Assembly (NCBI GenBank): GCA_036676475.1
Contig: JAKFCU010000026.1
Location: forward strand, 1 to 64,000
Direction of reading: 5' to 3'
DNA length: 64,000 nt
DNA from: LC029 sp036676475
GTDB lineage: Bacteria > Bacillota > Bacilli > Aneurinibacillales > RAOX-1
Each line of letters opens with the position of its first letter. The first letter of the stretch is position 1. Positions 42,839 to 51,425 of the stretch are shown here, piece by piece. The position numbers and the translations under genes are program-made. The notes beneath the pieces were generated by a model. That model saw only the letters and a program-made list of their open reading frames with translations. It ran no database searches and was not told the origin of the DNA.

Positions 42839-43612
42839 CTATATTTGAGTTAAAAAAAGTATCGCCCCCCACACCTCTTGCACCAGAGCTTCTGTGGCGG
42901 CCGCATGATCAAAGGAATGGGGAGCGTCAGGGATCTCTATTAGTTTTTTGTGTAAGGAACCCACTGTTTCATACAGCCTCTCCGAATCCAAAGGCGGAAC
43001 AACCGGGTCAGCCGATGAATAAATAATAGCGGTTGGCACTTGAATACCTCGAACCGCTTGCGGATCGACCCTGCACAGATCGCGGTAAAACTCATAGGAA
43101 AGGGGATAGTAAGCCTGATCTTTCTCTTTGTAGATGGAAAACGTCCCTTCTCTTTCCCATTTTTCTAAGGCCGCCTGTTCATCTCCGAAGGTCGCTCTGG
43201 CAATGCCGTGGATCACATCGCGAATTGAGAAGGGAGGGGCAATGAGCAAAAGTCCGTCTACGTCATGTTTAAGGGAAAAAAGGGTGGAAATCGTGCATCC
43301 CATGCTGTGACCCACGAGATAAATTTTCTTGTAGCGATCACGATAGGCTTCATAGATCACTTCTAAGTCTTCTACCTCTGCGGAAATCGTGTGATTCAGA
43401 AATTCTCCTTCCGATTCGTTCAGGTTGTTCGTAAAATCAATCGAGATAGTAGATATTTTCTTGTCCATTAATAAAGAACGAAGGGTGGCAATCACATGGG
43501 ATTGAACGCTCCCCGTAAATCCATGGGACAAGATAAACAGCGCATCTCCTGGATAAAGATGTTCGATCACATGAATATGTAATCCATGCTGATTTGGAAT
43601 CAATCGCTTCAA
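42839..43612 (-). CDS. Alpha/beta hydrolase (esterase/lipase type)
   Basis: A 257-residue hydrolase. LYLVGHSMGCTISTL gives the nucleophile Ser (GHSMG), IYSSADPVVPP the Asp region and IPDAPHSFDHA the His; a helical cap lies between. No signal peptide, so it is intracellular. It resembles monoacylglycerol-lipase or acylesterase types; the substrate is open. Start TTG follows AGAGGGG. Single gene downstream of its own promoter region, about 150 bp from pdhD. Confidence 0.85.
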   Translation of the reverse strand: MKRLIPNQHGLHIHVIEHLYPGDALFILSHGFTGSVQSHVIATLRSLLMDKKISTISIDFTNNLNESEGEFLNHTISAEVEDLEVIYEAYRDRYKKIYLVGHSMGCTISTLFSLKHDVDGLLLIAPPFSIRDVIHGIARATFGDEQAALEKWEREGTFSIYKEKDQAYYPLSYEFYRDLCRVDPQAVRGIQVPTAIIYSSADPVVPPLDSERLYETVGSLHKKLIEIPDAPHSFDHAAATEALVQEVWGAILFLTQI

Positions 43613-43719
43613 ATGGTTTCCCCTCTCTTTTGTATCAATTTTCCATCTCTTAGTTTCTCTAAAATCTTCTAAGAAAGCAAGGCGATCTGCTGCCGCGTCT
43701 ATCCGATTCAGCCCTAAAA

Positions 43720-43765
43720 TAAAAAAGTCATTCCATGCACAACCGATGGAATGATTTTTTTATTT
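43720..43765. terminator. Bidirectional terminator of the pdh operon
   Basis: TCATTCCAT (43728-43736) pairs with ATGGAATGA (43746-43754), with T-rich tails on both strands. It ends the pdhABCD transcript directly after pdhD. Confidence 0.85.
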
Positions 43766-45177
43766 TATTTTTTAATTTGATGAATAGCGTGGCCTAGTGC
43801 CCCTTCTGCTGCTTCCATTACGATTTCGCCTAAAGTCGGGTGCGCATGGATGGTCAGAGAAATATCCTCCAGGGTGGTTCCCATCTCGATGGCCAGACCA
43901 ACTTCAGCAATGAGGTTAGACGCTTCAGGACCGACAATTTGTGCCCCTAAAACCAACCTCGTTTCTTTATCCCCGATGAGCTTCACAAACCCATCTCCGG
44001 CATTCATGGATAAAGCCCGTCCGTTTGCTGCATAAGGGAATTTGCCAACTAACACTTCATAGCCCTGTTCCTTGGCTTCTGTTTCATTCAACCCGACACT
44101 AGCCACTTCCGGATCAGAGAAAACAACAGCCGGAATCGCTTTGTAATCAATAATGCTTGGCAGGCCAGCAATCACTTCCGCTGCCACTTTTCCTTCATAA
44201 GAAGCTTTATGGGCAAGAGCCAGACCTTCCACGATATCTCCGATTGCAAATACATTCGGCACATTGGTTTTGCATTGATGATCGACTTTGATCAATCCGC
44301 GTTCCGTCATGGCCATCTTGATCGCTTCCAAACCGAGTTCATCCGTATTCGGACGACGACCCACAGTAACTAAAACATAATCGGCGGAAACCTTCTGCTC
44401 TTCCCCTTTGGCCGTGAATGTTACCGTAATCTCCGAATCACTCTGTTCCGAACTTTGTGCCATCGCTTCGGTATAAACCTTAACGCCCAATTTTTTCAAA
44501 TTGCGGGCAACAAAACGAGACATTTCCTTTTCGAATCCAGGAAGAATCGAGTCAGCTCCTTCCAGCACGGTAACTTCTGTTCCAAATTTAGCAAAAGTCT
44601 GGCCTAACTCAATTCCAATGTAGCCGCCACCAATCACAACCAGGCGTTTTGGTATTTCTGAAAGGTCAAGTGCCTCGGTAGAAGATAGAATTCGACCGCC
44701 ATACGGGAACGCCTTTAATTCAATCGGACGAGAACCCGTAGCAATAATGCAGTGGTTAAAACGATAGCGATTGACATCATAGCCTTCGAACACTCGAATT
44801 TCATTTTCATTGACAAAAAGGACTTCTCCCTTAAGGCGTTGCACCTTGTTGCCTTTTAATAAGGAGCTAACCCCACCCGTCAGCTTCTTGACTACACTCT
44901 TCTTCCATTCCTGGACCTTCGCGAAATCAACGTGAACTCCTTCTGCCCGAATGCCGATATCCGAAGCGTGGCTTATCATTTCATATTGATGAGCGGCTGA
45001 AATGAGAGACTTAGAAGGGATACAACCCCTGTTTAAACAAACTCCGCCTACTTCATCCTTATCCACGATGGCCACGCTTTTTCCCAACTGAGCTGCGCGA
45101 ATGGCAGCTGTATACCCGCCAGGTCCTGCCCCAATCACGAGTACATCTACTTCTGTTGTAAATTCACCTACAACCAT
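43765..45177 (-). CDS. pdhD: Dihydrolipoyl dehydrogenase (PDH E3)
   Basis: A 470-residue FAD enzyme that reoxidises dihydrolipoyl groups with NAD. VLVIGAGPGGYTAAIRAAQL binds FAD; GGVCLNRGCIPSK has the redox Cys pair 47/52; VVIGGGYIGIELGQTFAKFG binds NAD; the active His-Glu base is HAHPTLGEIVME. All are intact. GGAGG precedes the ATG, 4 bp after the pdhC stop. It is the last gene of pdhABCD. Confidence 0.96.
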   Translation of the reverse strand: MVVGEFTTEVDVLVIGAGPGGYTAAIRAAQLGKSVAIVDKDEVGGVCLNRGCIPSKSLISAAHQYEMISHASDIGIRAEGVHVDFAKVQEWKKSVVKKLTGGVSSLLKGNKVQRLKGEVLFVNENEIRVFEGYDVNRYRFNHCIIATGSRPIELKAFPYGGRILSSTEALDLSEIPKRLVVIGGGYIGIELGQTFAKFGTEVTVLEGADSILPGFEKEMSRFVARNLKKLGVKVYTEAMAQSSEQSDSEITVTFTAKGEEQKVSADYVLVTVGRRPNTDELGLEAIKMAMTERGLIKVDHQCKTNVPNVFAIGDIVEGLALAHKASYEGKVAAEVIAGLPSIIDYKAIPAVVFSDPEVASVGLNETEAKEQGYEVLVGKFPYAANGRALSMNAGDGFVKLIGDKETRLVLGAQIVGPEASNLIAEVGLAIEMGTTLEDISLTIHAHPTLGEIVMEAAEGALGHAIHQIKK

Positions 45178-45180
45178 ATG

Positions 45181-46494
45181 TTATACCTCCATCACTAGCA
45201 ACTGTGGATCTTCTAGCAGCTGCTTGATATAATTGACAAAGTTTTGGGCCGTTGCCCCATCTATTAGGCGATGGTCAAAGCTCAAGGATAAAGCCATCAC
45301 AGGTGCAATGGTAATTTCTCCGTTTTTCACGACTGGCTTTTTAGAGATTCGACCGGTACCCAAAATCGCTACTTCAGGGTAGTTAATGACCGGAGTAAAG
45401 AACATTCCTCCAGCGGATCCAATGTTCGTAATCGTCACGGTACTGCCCTTCAATTCTTGGGAAGTCAGCTTCCCTTCCCGACCGCGTGTAGCTAGGTCTT
45501 TGATTTCCGATGCAATGGTCCAAATGTTTTTGCGGTCAGCATCCGCAACGACCGGAACCATCAATCCATTATCCGTATCCGTAGCAATACCAATATTATA
45601 GTATTTCTTGTAAATAATTTCACTCTTTTCATCATCAATCGAGGCATTCATCACGGGGAACTGACGGTTTGCCGCAACTAGTGCCTTTACGATAAATGGC
45701 AAATAAGTGAGTTTGACGCCTTTTCTCTCGGCTAATGGCTTCGCTTTTTGGCGTAGAGCCACTAACTCCGTCACATCCACCTCATCCATGATCGTCACAT
45801 GTGGAGCGGTATACATCGATTTCACCATGGCATTGGCAATGACCTTGCGAACGCCTTTCAACGGTACGCGTTCTTCCAAACGATCTCCGGCCAACACGGG
45901 GGCAGTTGTTATAACCGGAGCTGCAGCAGGTGTATCCACTTTTTGCTCTTCAGGCTGAGATGGAAGGGATGGCTTCGTGCCACCAGAAACAAAGTTCTCT
46001 AGATCCTCGCGGGTTATCCGTCTATTTCTTCCTGTTCCTTTCACATCAATTAAGAAGATTCCTTTTTCTCTCGCCAGTTTACGTACGCTAGGAGTTGCCA
46101 ACACCTTTTGCTTGGATGGAGCTGCTGCATTAGCCACAACCGTAGCTTGGTTAGCAGCCATCGACGTGTCCAAAGAGGCCTTCTCCACCTGGGCAGCTAC
46201 CGCTCCTCCAACAGCACACTCCACTTTTTCTTCTACAGGTTGATCCACAGCATCTTCCACCTCGAAAGTGACTAATACATCGCCCACAATCGCTACAGTT
46301 CCTTCCGACACCTTAATGTCTATCACTTTTCCGCTCACTGGGGAAGGAATTTCAACCACTGCCTTATCATTTTGCACGTCCATGATGATTTGATCTTCTT
46401 CTACTGAATCGCCGGGCTTAATATGCCACTTCACGATTTCTCCTTCATGAATTCCTTCGCCTATGTCTGGGAGCTTGAATTGGAATATCGCCAT
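45181..46494 (-). CDS. pdhC: Dihydrolipoyl acetyltransferase (PDH E2)
   Basis: A 437-residue core subunit. The single lipoyl domain has the lipoylated Lys in MDVQNDKAVVEIPSPV (near residue 43); an Ala-rich linker follows, then an E1/E3-binding domain (LATPSVRKLAREKGIFLIDV), a Pro/Gln-rich linker and the catalytic domain with SFDHRLIDGATA (HxxxDG). It carries acetyl groups from E1 to CoA. AGGAGG precedes the ATG. The lipoyl-attaching enzyme LipL is encoded just upstream of the operon. Confidence 0.95.
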   Translation of the reverse strand: MAIFQFKLPDIGEGIHEGEIVKWHIKPGDSVEEDQIIMDVQNDKAVVEIPSPVSGKVIDIKVSEGTVAIVGDVLVTFEVEDAVDQPVEEKVECAVGGAVAAQVEKASLDTSMAANQATVVANAAAPSKQKVLATPSVRKLAREKGIFLIDVKGTGRNRRITREDLENFVSGGTKPSLPSQPEEQKVDTPAAAPVITTAPVLAGDRLEERVPLKGVRKVIANAMVKSMYTAPHVTIMDEVDVTELVALRQKAKPLAERKGVKLTYLPFIVKALVAANRQFPVMNASIDDEKSEIIYKKYYNIGIATDTDNGLMVPVVADADRKNIWTIASEIKDLATRGREGKLTSQELKGSTVTITNIGSAGGMFFTPVINYPEVAILGTGRISKKPVVKNGEITIAPVMALSLSFDHRLIDGATAQNFVNYIKQLLEDPQLLVMEV

Positions 46495-46534
46495 GCTTAA
46501 AACCTCCTAGTTCTCCTATTTGTTTCAATGTTAA

Positions 46535-47515
46535 CTAAAAATCAAGCACTTGATTAATGGCCACGAGCACCCGCTTAGGATCTGGCAACCATTCATCCTC
46601 AATCATCCCAAATGGAAAGACCGTATCCGGAGCGGTTACGCGCAGGATAGGAGCTTCTAGCTGCAAGATAGCTTTTTCATTAATTTGAGCGATCACTTCT
46701 GCTGCTGCTCCCGCTGTTTTCTGAGCTTCTTGGACTACAATTACCCGATTGGTTTTTTCCACAGAAGCCACAATCGTATCAATATCGATCGGGCTAATCG
46801 TGCGAAGGTCAATGACTTCCACCTTAGCTCCTCTGGTCTTTTCCGCTTCTTCCGCCGCCTTTAAGGACGTATGAACCATCGCTCCGTAAGTCACGATAGT
46901 AACGTCCGTTCCTTCGCGAACCACGTTGGCCTTCCCTAATGGAATGGAATAATCCCCTTCAGGCACTTCGCCGCGGAATGAACGATAGAGCTTCATGTGC
47001 TCTAAAAATATAACGGGGTCATTATCCCGGATAGCGGAGATTAAAAGTCCCTTTGCGTCATACGGATTGGATGGGATAACCACCTTAAGGCCCGGCGTTT
47101 GCAGCATAAGACCTTCTAAGCTGTCGGCATGAAGCTCAGGTGTTTTTACTCCCCCGCCAAACGGAGCGCGGAAGGTAATCGGGCTATGATACCTTCCTCC
47201 GGAGCGGAAGCGCATGCGGGCAGCTTGTGCGGCAATGGAATCAAACACTTCAAAGACAAATCCAAAGAACTGAATTTCCGCTACCGGACGAAACCCTTGG
47301 AGGCCAAGACCTATCGCTAATCCGCCAATTCCAGATTCAGCCAACGGAGTATCGAAAACACGCTGTTCGCCAAATTGCTTTTGCAGTCCATCCGTCGCAC
47401 GGAATACCCCGCCATTTTTCCCTACGTCTTCTCCAAATACGAGAACATTCGAATCCAGTTCCAGTTCCACACGCATTGCATCTGTAATGGCTTGAATCAT
47501 TGTCATTTGTGCCAT
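46535..47515 (-). CDS. pdhB: Pyruvate dehydrogenase E1 beta subunit
   Basis: A 326-residue subunit of the heterotetrameric E1. It starts MAQMTMIQAITDAMRVELEL and keeps VFGEDVGKNGGVFRAT and FFGFVFEVFDSIAAQAARMR, very close to Bacillus PdhB and unlike branched-chain BkdAB. With PdhA it binds thiamine diphosphate and decarboxylates pyruvate. It lies 3 bp after pdhA, with the ribosome binding site GGAGGG inside the end of pdhA. Confidence 0.95.
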   Translation of the reverse strand: MAQMTMIQAITDAMRVELELDSNVLVFGEDVGKNGGVFRATDGLQKQFGEQRVFDTPLAESGIGGLAIGLGLQGFRPVAEIQFFGFVFEVFDSIAAQAARMRFRSGGRYHSPITFRAPFGGGVKTPELHADSLEGLMLQTPGLKVVIPSNPYDAKGLLISAIRDNDPVIFLEHMKLYRSFRGEVPEGDYSIPLGKANVVREGTDVTIVTYGAMVHTSLKAAEEAEKTRGAKVEVIDLRTISPIDIDTIVASVEKTNRVIVVQEAQKTAGAAAEVIAQINEKAILQLEAPILRVTAPDTVFPFGMIEDEWLPDPKRVLVAINQVLDF

Positions 47516-47518
47516 GGC

Positions 47519-48604
47519 TTACTTGCCCTCCTTAGCTAAAAAGTTGGCTTTTTGCTCTTCCAAGTGAGGAGGAGTGGTTTCAAACATCGAATCGATCAAC
47601 CCAGCGACCGTCATTTTCGCTGTATCATCTGCTTTCTTAATCGCATCAGCAACGGCTTGCTTCGCTTCTTCGGCCACATGGTTTTCATCATTTTCCGTCC
47701 ATAAGCCTTTACGTTCCATAAACTTGCGGAAGCGGACCAACGGATCCTTGGATTCCCATTCGCTTGCTTCTTCTTTTGTGCGATAACGGGTAGGATCATC
47801 CCCCGCCATCGTGTGCGGGCCAAAACGATACGTGAGGGATTCAATTAAGGTCGGCCCCTCTCCTTTTCTTCCACGGGCAGCCGCATCGGAAACCGCCTTA
47901 TAAACCGCAAGGACGTCCATGCCATCTACTTGCACACCTGGAATCCCAGCTGCTACGGCTTTATGTGCTAAGGTCTGGGCAGCCGTTTGCTTTTCAATCG
48001 GAACCGAAATCGCATACCGATTGTTTTGAACCACAAAGATAGCTGGAAGCTGAAAAGCTCCTGCATAGTTTAATCCTTCGTAGAAGTCCCCTTGAGAGGT
48101 TCCTCCATCTCCTATGTATGTAATGGCCACATTTTTCTGATTGCGAAACTTAAAGCCCATCGCAACACCAGTTGCCTGAACAATTTGTGCTCCAATGATA
48201 ATTTGTGGCATCAGCACATTGACCCCTTCCGGAATTCGTCCTCCCTCTTGATGACCGCGGGAGTAAAGGAAGGCTTGATAAAGCGGGAGTCCATGCCACA
48301 CGATTTGCGGAATGTCCCGATAACTTGGTAGAATGAAGTCTTCTTTATTCAAGGCAAATTGACTGCCGATCATGCTGGCTTCTTGTCCTGCTACAGGAGC
48401 ATAGAACCCTAACCGTCCTTGACGGTTTAAGCTGATGGCCCGTTGATCCCATACTCGGGTAAAAACCATTCTTCTCATTAGTTCTCGTAATTGATTATCG
48501 CTTAGCTTAGGCATCCCTTCTTCATTGATAACGTCTCCATTGGGAGCAAGAATCGATAGAGTTTGAATTTGCTCCGTTTGGACTTCAGAAACCAACTTAC
48601 TCAT
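47519..48604 (-). CDS. pdhA: Pyruvate dehydrogenase E1 alpha subunit
   Basis: A 361-residue subunit with the thiamine diphosphate motif YIGDGGTSQGDFYEGLNYAG (GDG-x(n)-N) near residue 165 and the phosphorylation-loop-like region RYRTKEEASEWESKDPL. Start ATG 48604 (MSKLVSE) is 6 bases from GAGGTG; the first in-frame start abuts it. It is the first gene of pdhABCD. The 290-bp AT-rich leader upstream carries a palindrome. Confidence 0.94.
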   Translation of the reverse strand: MSKLVSEVQTEQIQTLSILAPNGDVINEEGMPKLSDNQLRELMRRMVFTRVWDQRAISLNRQGRLGFYAPVAGQEASMIGSQFALNKEDFILPSYRDIPQIVWHGLPLYQAFLYSRGHQEGGRIPEGVNVLMPQIIIGAQIVQATGVAMGFKFRNQKNVAITYIGDGGTSQGDFYEGLNYAGAFQLPAIFVVQNNRYAISVPIEKQTAAQTLAHKAVAAGIPGVQVDGMDVLAVYKAVSDAAARGRKGEGPTLIESLTYRFGPHTMAGDDPTRYRTKEEASEWESKDPLVRFRKFMERKGLWTENDENHVAEEAKQAVADAIKKADDTAKMTVAGLIDSMFETTPPHLEEQKANFLAKEGK

Positions 48605-48695
48605 CTTCATCACCTCGTATAAGTTTAGTCATCTTGCGACTCAGAAACATCACTGTTCTATAAATATCAATCACCTGTTGTATACAAAACCATCC

Positions 48696-48717
48696 AAATA
48701 TACTTTTTAGTATATTT
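48696..48717. promoter_or_regulatory. Palindrome in the pdhA upstream region
   Basis: AAATATAC (48696-48703) and GTATATTT (48710-48717) form perfect inverted arms around TTTTTA, about 92 bp ahead of the pdhA start. It could be an operator; no regulator is identifiable. In 48605-48898 the AT-rich sequence shows no gene; an S-box or other riboswitch was not seen. Confidence 0.45.
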
Positions 48718-48897
48718 ACAGTGATTATTGTTTTTATAACAGTTAATACACATTATATAGAACAACTTACAGTAAATCCACCCTTTATTTACAAGTGTTT
48801 ATTTAAAAATAGGTTATTGTTATATTACGCTAAGCATAATTAAAGAAACAGATATCTTTCTAGAAATCACCTGTCATTCACAAACACACAGATCCAT

Positions 48898-48937
48898 AAA
48901 AATAGAACAACCCACCGCATTTCTGCAGTGGGTTGTA
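48898..48937 (-). terminator. Terminator of lipL
   Basis: ACAACCCAC (48907-48915) pairs with GTGGGTTGT (48928-48936). The minus strand then continues TCTATTTTT. It lies right after the lipL stop. Confidence 0.85.
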
Positions 48938-48943
48938 GGTCAA

Positions 48944-49765
48944 TTATCGGTCTCGCTTTTCGTACCTCATCCTTAACTCTAGGATGGAGGCGTGAATGTC
49001 TTCGAGATAACCAGATAAATAACTTAAGTTTTTAGCCTCTCCTCCTTGTTGGATCAGATAATCTATAAGCCCCTGATGAAAAGCCTCCACAGAAGGAATT
49101 TGAATTAACTCAGATAAACTAGCCATCCGATTTAAGGTTACTTCTGGAAAAATGGCCTCTTCCTTTCCGCCGGAAGCTTGTTCATAGAAATCCCGGACTA
49201 ATTCAGCTCGATGGTGCCCTTTACCTTCCACGACAAGAAAGGCTTGGACAGCAAATGCTTTCGTTTGCCTGCGTTGGGCAATCCCGCAAAACTTTTGCCC
49301 TGATATACTGAGATCAAAATCACCCGGACAGTACGATCCCACAATCTCCCCTTTCTCCACAAGTGACCCTAACTGATGCAAACTCCCCTGAATAAGTCGA
49401 TACATCCGTTCAAAATCTTGGTGAAATTCCATATTCCGTCCAGGATTAGGTAAAATTAAGGAAATGTTGATCACTCCAGGATCAAGCGGTACAGCCGCTC
49501 CCCCAGAATTCCGTACAGTAATCGCAAAGCCTTGACGTTTCAACTGATCCATAGCTTCTAAAGCGTACGGGAGCTTTCGGTCCCGTAGTCCCAACACAAA
49601 CGCCTTTTGATGGCGCCAAATGTGTATCACCGGAGGAAGAACACCATCTCCTACCTTACGGGCAATGACTTCATCAAAGGCGAATGGAAATAGGATATCA
49701 CCATGAAATATAGAAGAAATGGAATCTATAATCAAAAATGAAGAGGGTAAAGCAAGTGATTGCAT
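48944..49765 (-). CDS. lipL: Octanoyl-[GcvH]:protein N-octanoyltransferase
   Basis: A 273-residue amidotransferase of the lipoate ligase/biotin-protein-ligase fold. VRNSGGAAVPLDPGVINISLI and GSYCPGDFDLSISGQKFCGIAQRR are characteristic of LipL of Bacillus, where Cys of the SYCPGD loop (about residue 145) carries the octanoyl group during transfer from GcvH to E2 subunits. Its gene directly precedes pdhABCD, so it probably supplies PdhC. LipM and LplJ lack the same Cys loop position. Start ATG after AGAAAGGA. Confidence 0.88.
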   Translation of the reverse strand: MQSLALPSSFLIIDSISSIFHGDILFPFAFDEVIARKVGDGVLPPVIHIWRHQKAFVLGLRDRKLPYALEAMDQLKRQGFAITVRNSGGAAVPLDPGVINISLILPNPGRNMEFHQDFERMYRLIQGSLHQLGSLVEKGEIVGSYCPGDFDLSISGQKFCGIAQRRQTKAFAVQAFLVVEGKGHHRAELVRDFYEQASGGKEEAIFPEVTLNRMASLSELIQIPSVEAFHQGLIDYLIQQGGEAKNLSYLSGYLEDIHASILELRMRYEKRDR

Positions 49766-49883
49766 AGCTCAATCCTTTCTGCGGTATTAAACTTTTGAAC
49801 TATTATACACTTTTACCGAATACTTAACGACAGGATAAAGGGGACTGTAGAACATATTGCCTTTCTACTTTCGTAACAAAATG

Positions 49884-49912
49884 TTCAAGCTTATGTAACC
49901 TTCCTGTAATAT
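49884..49912 (+). promoter_or_regulatory. WalR box overlapping a promoter
   Basis: TGTAAC (49894-49899), five bases and TGTAAT (49905-49910) fit the WalR consensus TGTWAH-N5-TGTWAH exactly. TTCAAG (49884-49889) and TAATAT (49907-49912), 17 bases apart, form a possible SigA promoter. No wall hydrolase gene follows; a terminator comes after about 75 bases. Confidence 0.5.
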
Positions 49913-49914
49913 TG

Positions 49915-49995
49915 ATGAGCTATACTAAATTCAAGTAATGACCCCCTTTAGAAAATATTTCAATGCTCCTTTTCATAAAGGAGCATATTTTTTTT
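49915..49995 (+). ncRNA. Candidate short RNA under a WalR-box promoter
   Basis: From the promoter at 49884-49912 transcription would run only to an intrinsic terminator (ATGCTCCT, 49963-49970, pairing AGGAGCAT, then T8). No credible ORF with a ribosome binding site lies inside. It may be a leftover of a gene rather than a functional RNA. Confidence is low. Confidence 0.3.
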
Positions 49996-50032
49996 CAAAA
50001 GGAAAGCGCCTGAAACCAGACGCTTTTTTTCC
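49962..50032 (+). terminator. Two consecutive plus-strand terminators
   Basis: Hairpin 1 is ATGCTCCT/AGGAGCAT followed by T8; hairpin 2 is AAGCG (50004-50008) paired with CGCTT (50021-50025), followed by T7. Two strong terminators in a row without an upstream plus-strand gene are unusual. Confidence 0.7.
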
Positions 50033-50043
50033 TTTTACTTTAA

Positions 50044-50139
50044 TTAATCTTCTCCAGCACCTACGATTACGAGAAGGATGAAAAGAACCAAGATAATCAA
50101 GAAGCCATCATCATTAAAAATTCCACTAAAACTGCTCAT
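50044..50139 (-). CDS. yjcZ: YjcZ-family small sporulation protein
   Basis: A 31-residue protein, MSSFSGIFNDDGFLIILVLF then ILLVIVGAGED: a short polar N-terminus and one hydrophobic helix ending in VGAxE/Y. This is the YjcZ family of sporulation-expressed small membrane proteins of Bacillales. AGGAGG precedes the ATG. The much longer minus-strand reading frame around it is not real. Confidence 0.82.
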   Translation of the reverse strand: MSSFSGIFNDDGFLIILVLFILLVIVGAGED

Positions 50140-50314
50140 GAAATATACCTCCTTTGTTTTGATAATGTAGCTTATGTGTATAAGCGGAGTTAGGTATAGA
50201 CATCCGCCCAGACTGTTTGAATTTAGGCAACTGCCCAATTTAGGAATAATTTTTTGCCTTCTGCAAAAAATATCCTTGGATGGAAACATCCAAAACAAAG
50301 GAGGAAAATAAAAC

Positions 50315-50494
50315 ATGAACCCGAAAGTAAAAGACACTACATCCGAAGGAAAAGATAAGTTCTTTATGGACATTGATCGTATGACAAACGAAGGGATGGC
50401 TGGAGGATATATTACGGATGATGACAATGGGGAAATTGATACAGCGGTAGAAATTGAACCTGAATCTGAGCCGACTCTAAAAACAAAAAAATGA
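50315..50494 (+). CDS. Small acidic protein co-transcribed with a spore lipoprotein
   Basis: A 59-residue soluble protein (MNPKVKDTTSEGKDKFFMDI, then DRMTNEGMAGGYITDDDNGE, then an Asp/Glu-rich tail). AAAGGAGG precedes the ATG. Its stop overlaps the start of the YhcN-like gene as ATGA, so the two are translationally coupled. The RMxNEGxxGGxI stretch recalls small Bacillales spore proteins, but I do not recognise the family. It was found by reading, being short. Confidence 0.7.
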   Translation: MNPKVKDTTSEGKDKFFMDIDRMTNEGMAGGYITDDDNGEIDTAVEIEPESEPTLKTKK

Positions 50495-50949
50495 GAAAAG
50501 TTTTCACTTTTCTCTCCCTTATTTGTTTAGCTTGCACACTTTGCAGTTGTCAAGCCGCAGACGAGAAACCCAGTCAGCAGGCAAAAACACAATCTATCAA
50601 ACAAACATATGAAGATATCTCATATAGGCCTGATCTCTCCGATCAAACCACAGAAATCGCAAAGACCGTAAAGGGCGTGGATGATGCGGTCGCGGTCGTA
50701 ATAGGCAAGGATTTTTCCGTTGCCGTCAAAGTAACAGGATTTGATCGGTTTCGTTTAAATCGCATTAAAGGTGATGTAACTAAGAAAATCAAAGCGAACA
50801 TTCCTGGAGAGCACACCGTTCACGTAACAACAGACAAAAAATTATTTATGAATCTGCAATCATTGCGTAGCAAATTAGTAAAAGGTAGTGAATCATCCAA
50901 ACAAATCCAGAAGGACTTCAAGAAAATTAATGATGACATGCACGGATAA
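50491..50949 (+). CDS. YhcN/YlaJ-family sporulation lipoprotein
   Basis: A 152-residue lipoprotein. The signal peptide ends in the lipobox CTLCSCQAAD (near residue 19); the domain EIAKTVKGVDDAVAVVIGKD and the following AVKVTGFDRFRLNRIKGDVTKK are the YhcN/YlaJ signature of forespore inner membrane lipoproteins. C-terminus is basic. Its translation is coupled to the upstream acidic protein. Role in spore germination or outgrowth is possible. Confidence 0.88.
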   Translation: MRKVFTFLSLICLACTLCSCQAADEKPSQQAKTQSIKQTYEDISYRPDLSDQTTEIAKTVKGVDDAVAVVIGKDFSVAVKVTGFDRFRLNRIKGDVTKKIKANIPGEHTVHVTTDKKLFMNLQSLRSKLVKGSESSKQIQKDFKKINDDMHG

Positions 50950-51033
50950 CACATAACTAGGCGCCATCTCACTTTATTTATTTATGAATCCCTCGCATTC
51001 ATGCTATAGTAAGGATAAATAAGGGGGATAAAA

Positions 51034-51363
51034 ATGGCCAAAAAGAGAAAAACCTACTACCTTGATGAAGAAACGATCCATAAAGTCAAAACCTATGCTC
51101 ACAAGCATTGCATAAGCGAAAACGATGCATTTGAAAAAGCAGTGGACGTATACGAAAAGTTCGTACACGAAGCCGAACATTATTTGCCTGTCCCAATAAT
51201 TCATAAACCACTTCTTCTGGAAGCTATCGATAACATGATTTACCAAAGTCAACAAATTCTTGAAACTTCCTGGCCAGATCCTCAGCAAGAGCTGACCATA
51301 CGCCAAAGCCTAAACGCCAGGATCGCTTATTTAAAGAACATACGAAGCTTGTTTTTAGAATAA
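51034..51363 (+). CDS. Ribbon-helix-helix-like small protein
   Basis: A 109-residue protein whose first 45 residues (KRKTYYLDEETIHKVKTYAH, then SENDAFEKAVDVYEKF) have strand-helix-helix character as in Arc/CopG-type DNA-binding domains. The C-terminal half is helical. A regulator or antitoxin-like role is possible, but no toxin gene is adjacent. AGGGGG precedes the ATG and a strong terminator follows. Confidence 0.5.
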   Translation: MAKKRKTYYLDEETIHKVKTYAHKHCISENDAFEKAVDVYEKFVHEAEHYLPVPIIHKPLLLEAIDNMIYQSQQILETSWPDPQQELTIRQSLNARIAYLKNIRSLFLE

Positions 51364-51365
51364 AA

Positions 51366-51400
51366 ACCGGTTAAGATCCATATCTTAACCGTTTTTTTTA
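51366..51400. terminator. Intrinsic terminator
   Basis: CGGTTAAGAT pairs perfectly with ATCTTAACCG around CCAT-like loop, followed by T8. It serves the ribbon-helix-helix gene and, weaker, the convergent gene ending at 51426. Confidence 0.88.
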
Positions 51401-51425
51401 TTTCTCCCATCCGCAGCTAAATTAG

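Noticed and set aside
50140..50427. Long N-terminal extension of the YjcZ-type gene
   Set aside because: It is antisense to the coupled 59-residue gene; AGGAGG directly precedes the short 31-residue start.
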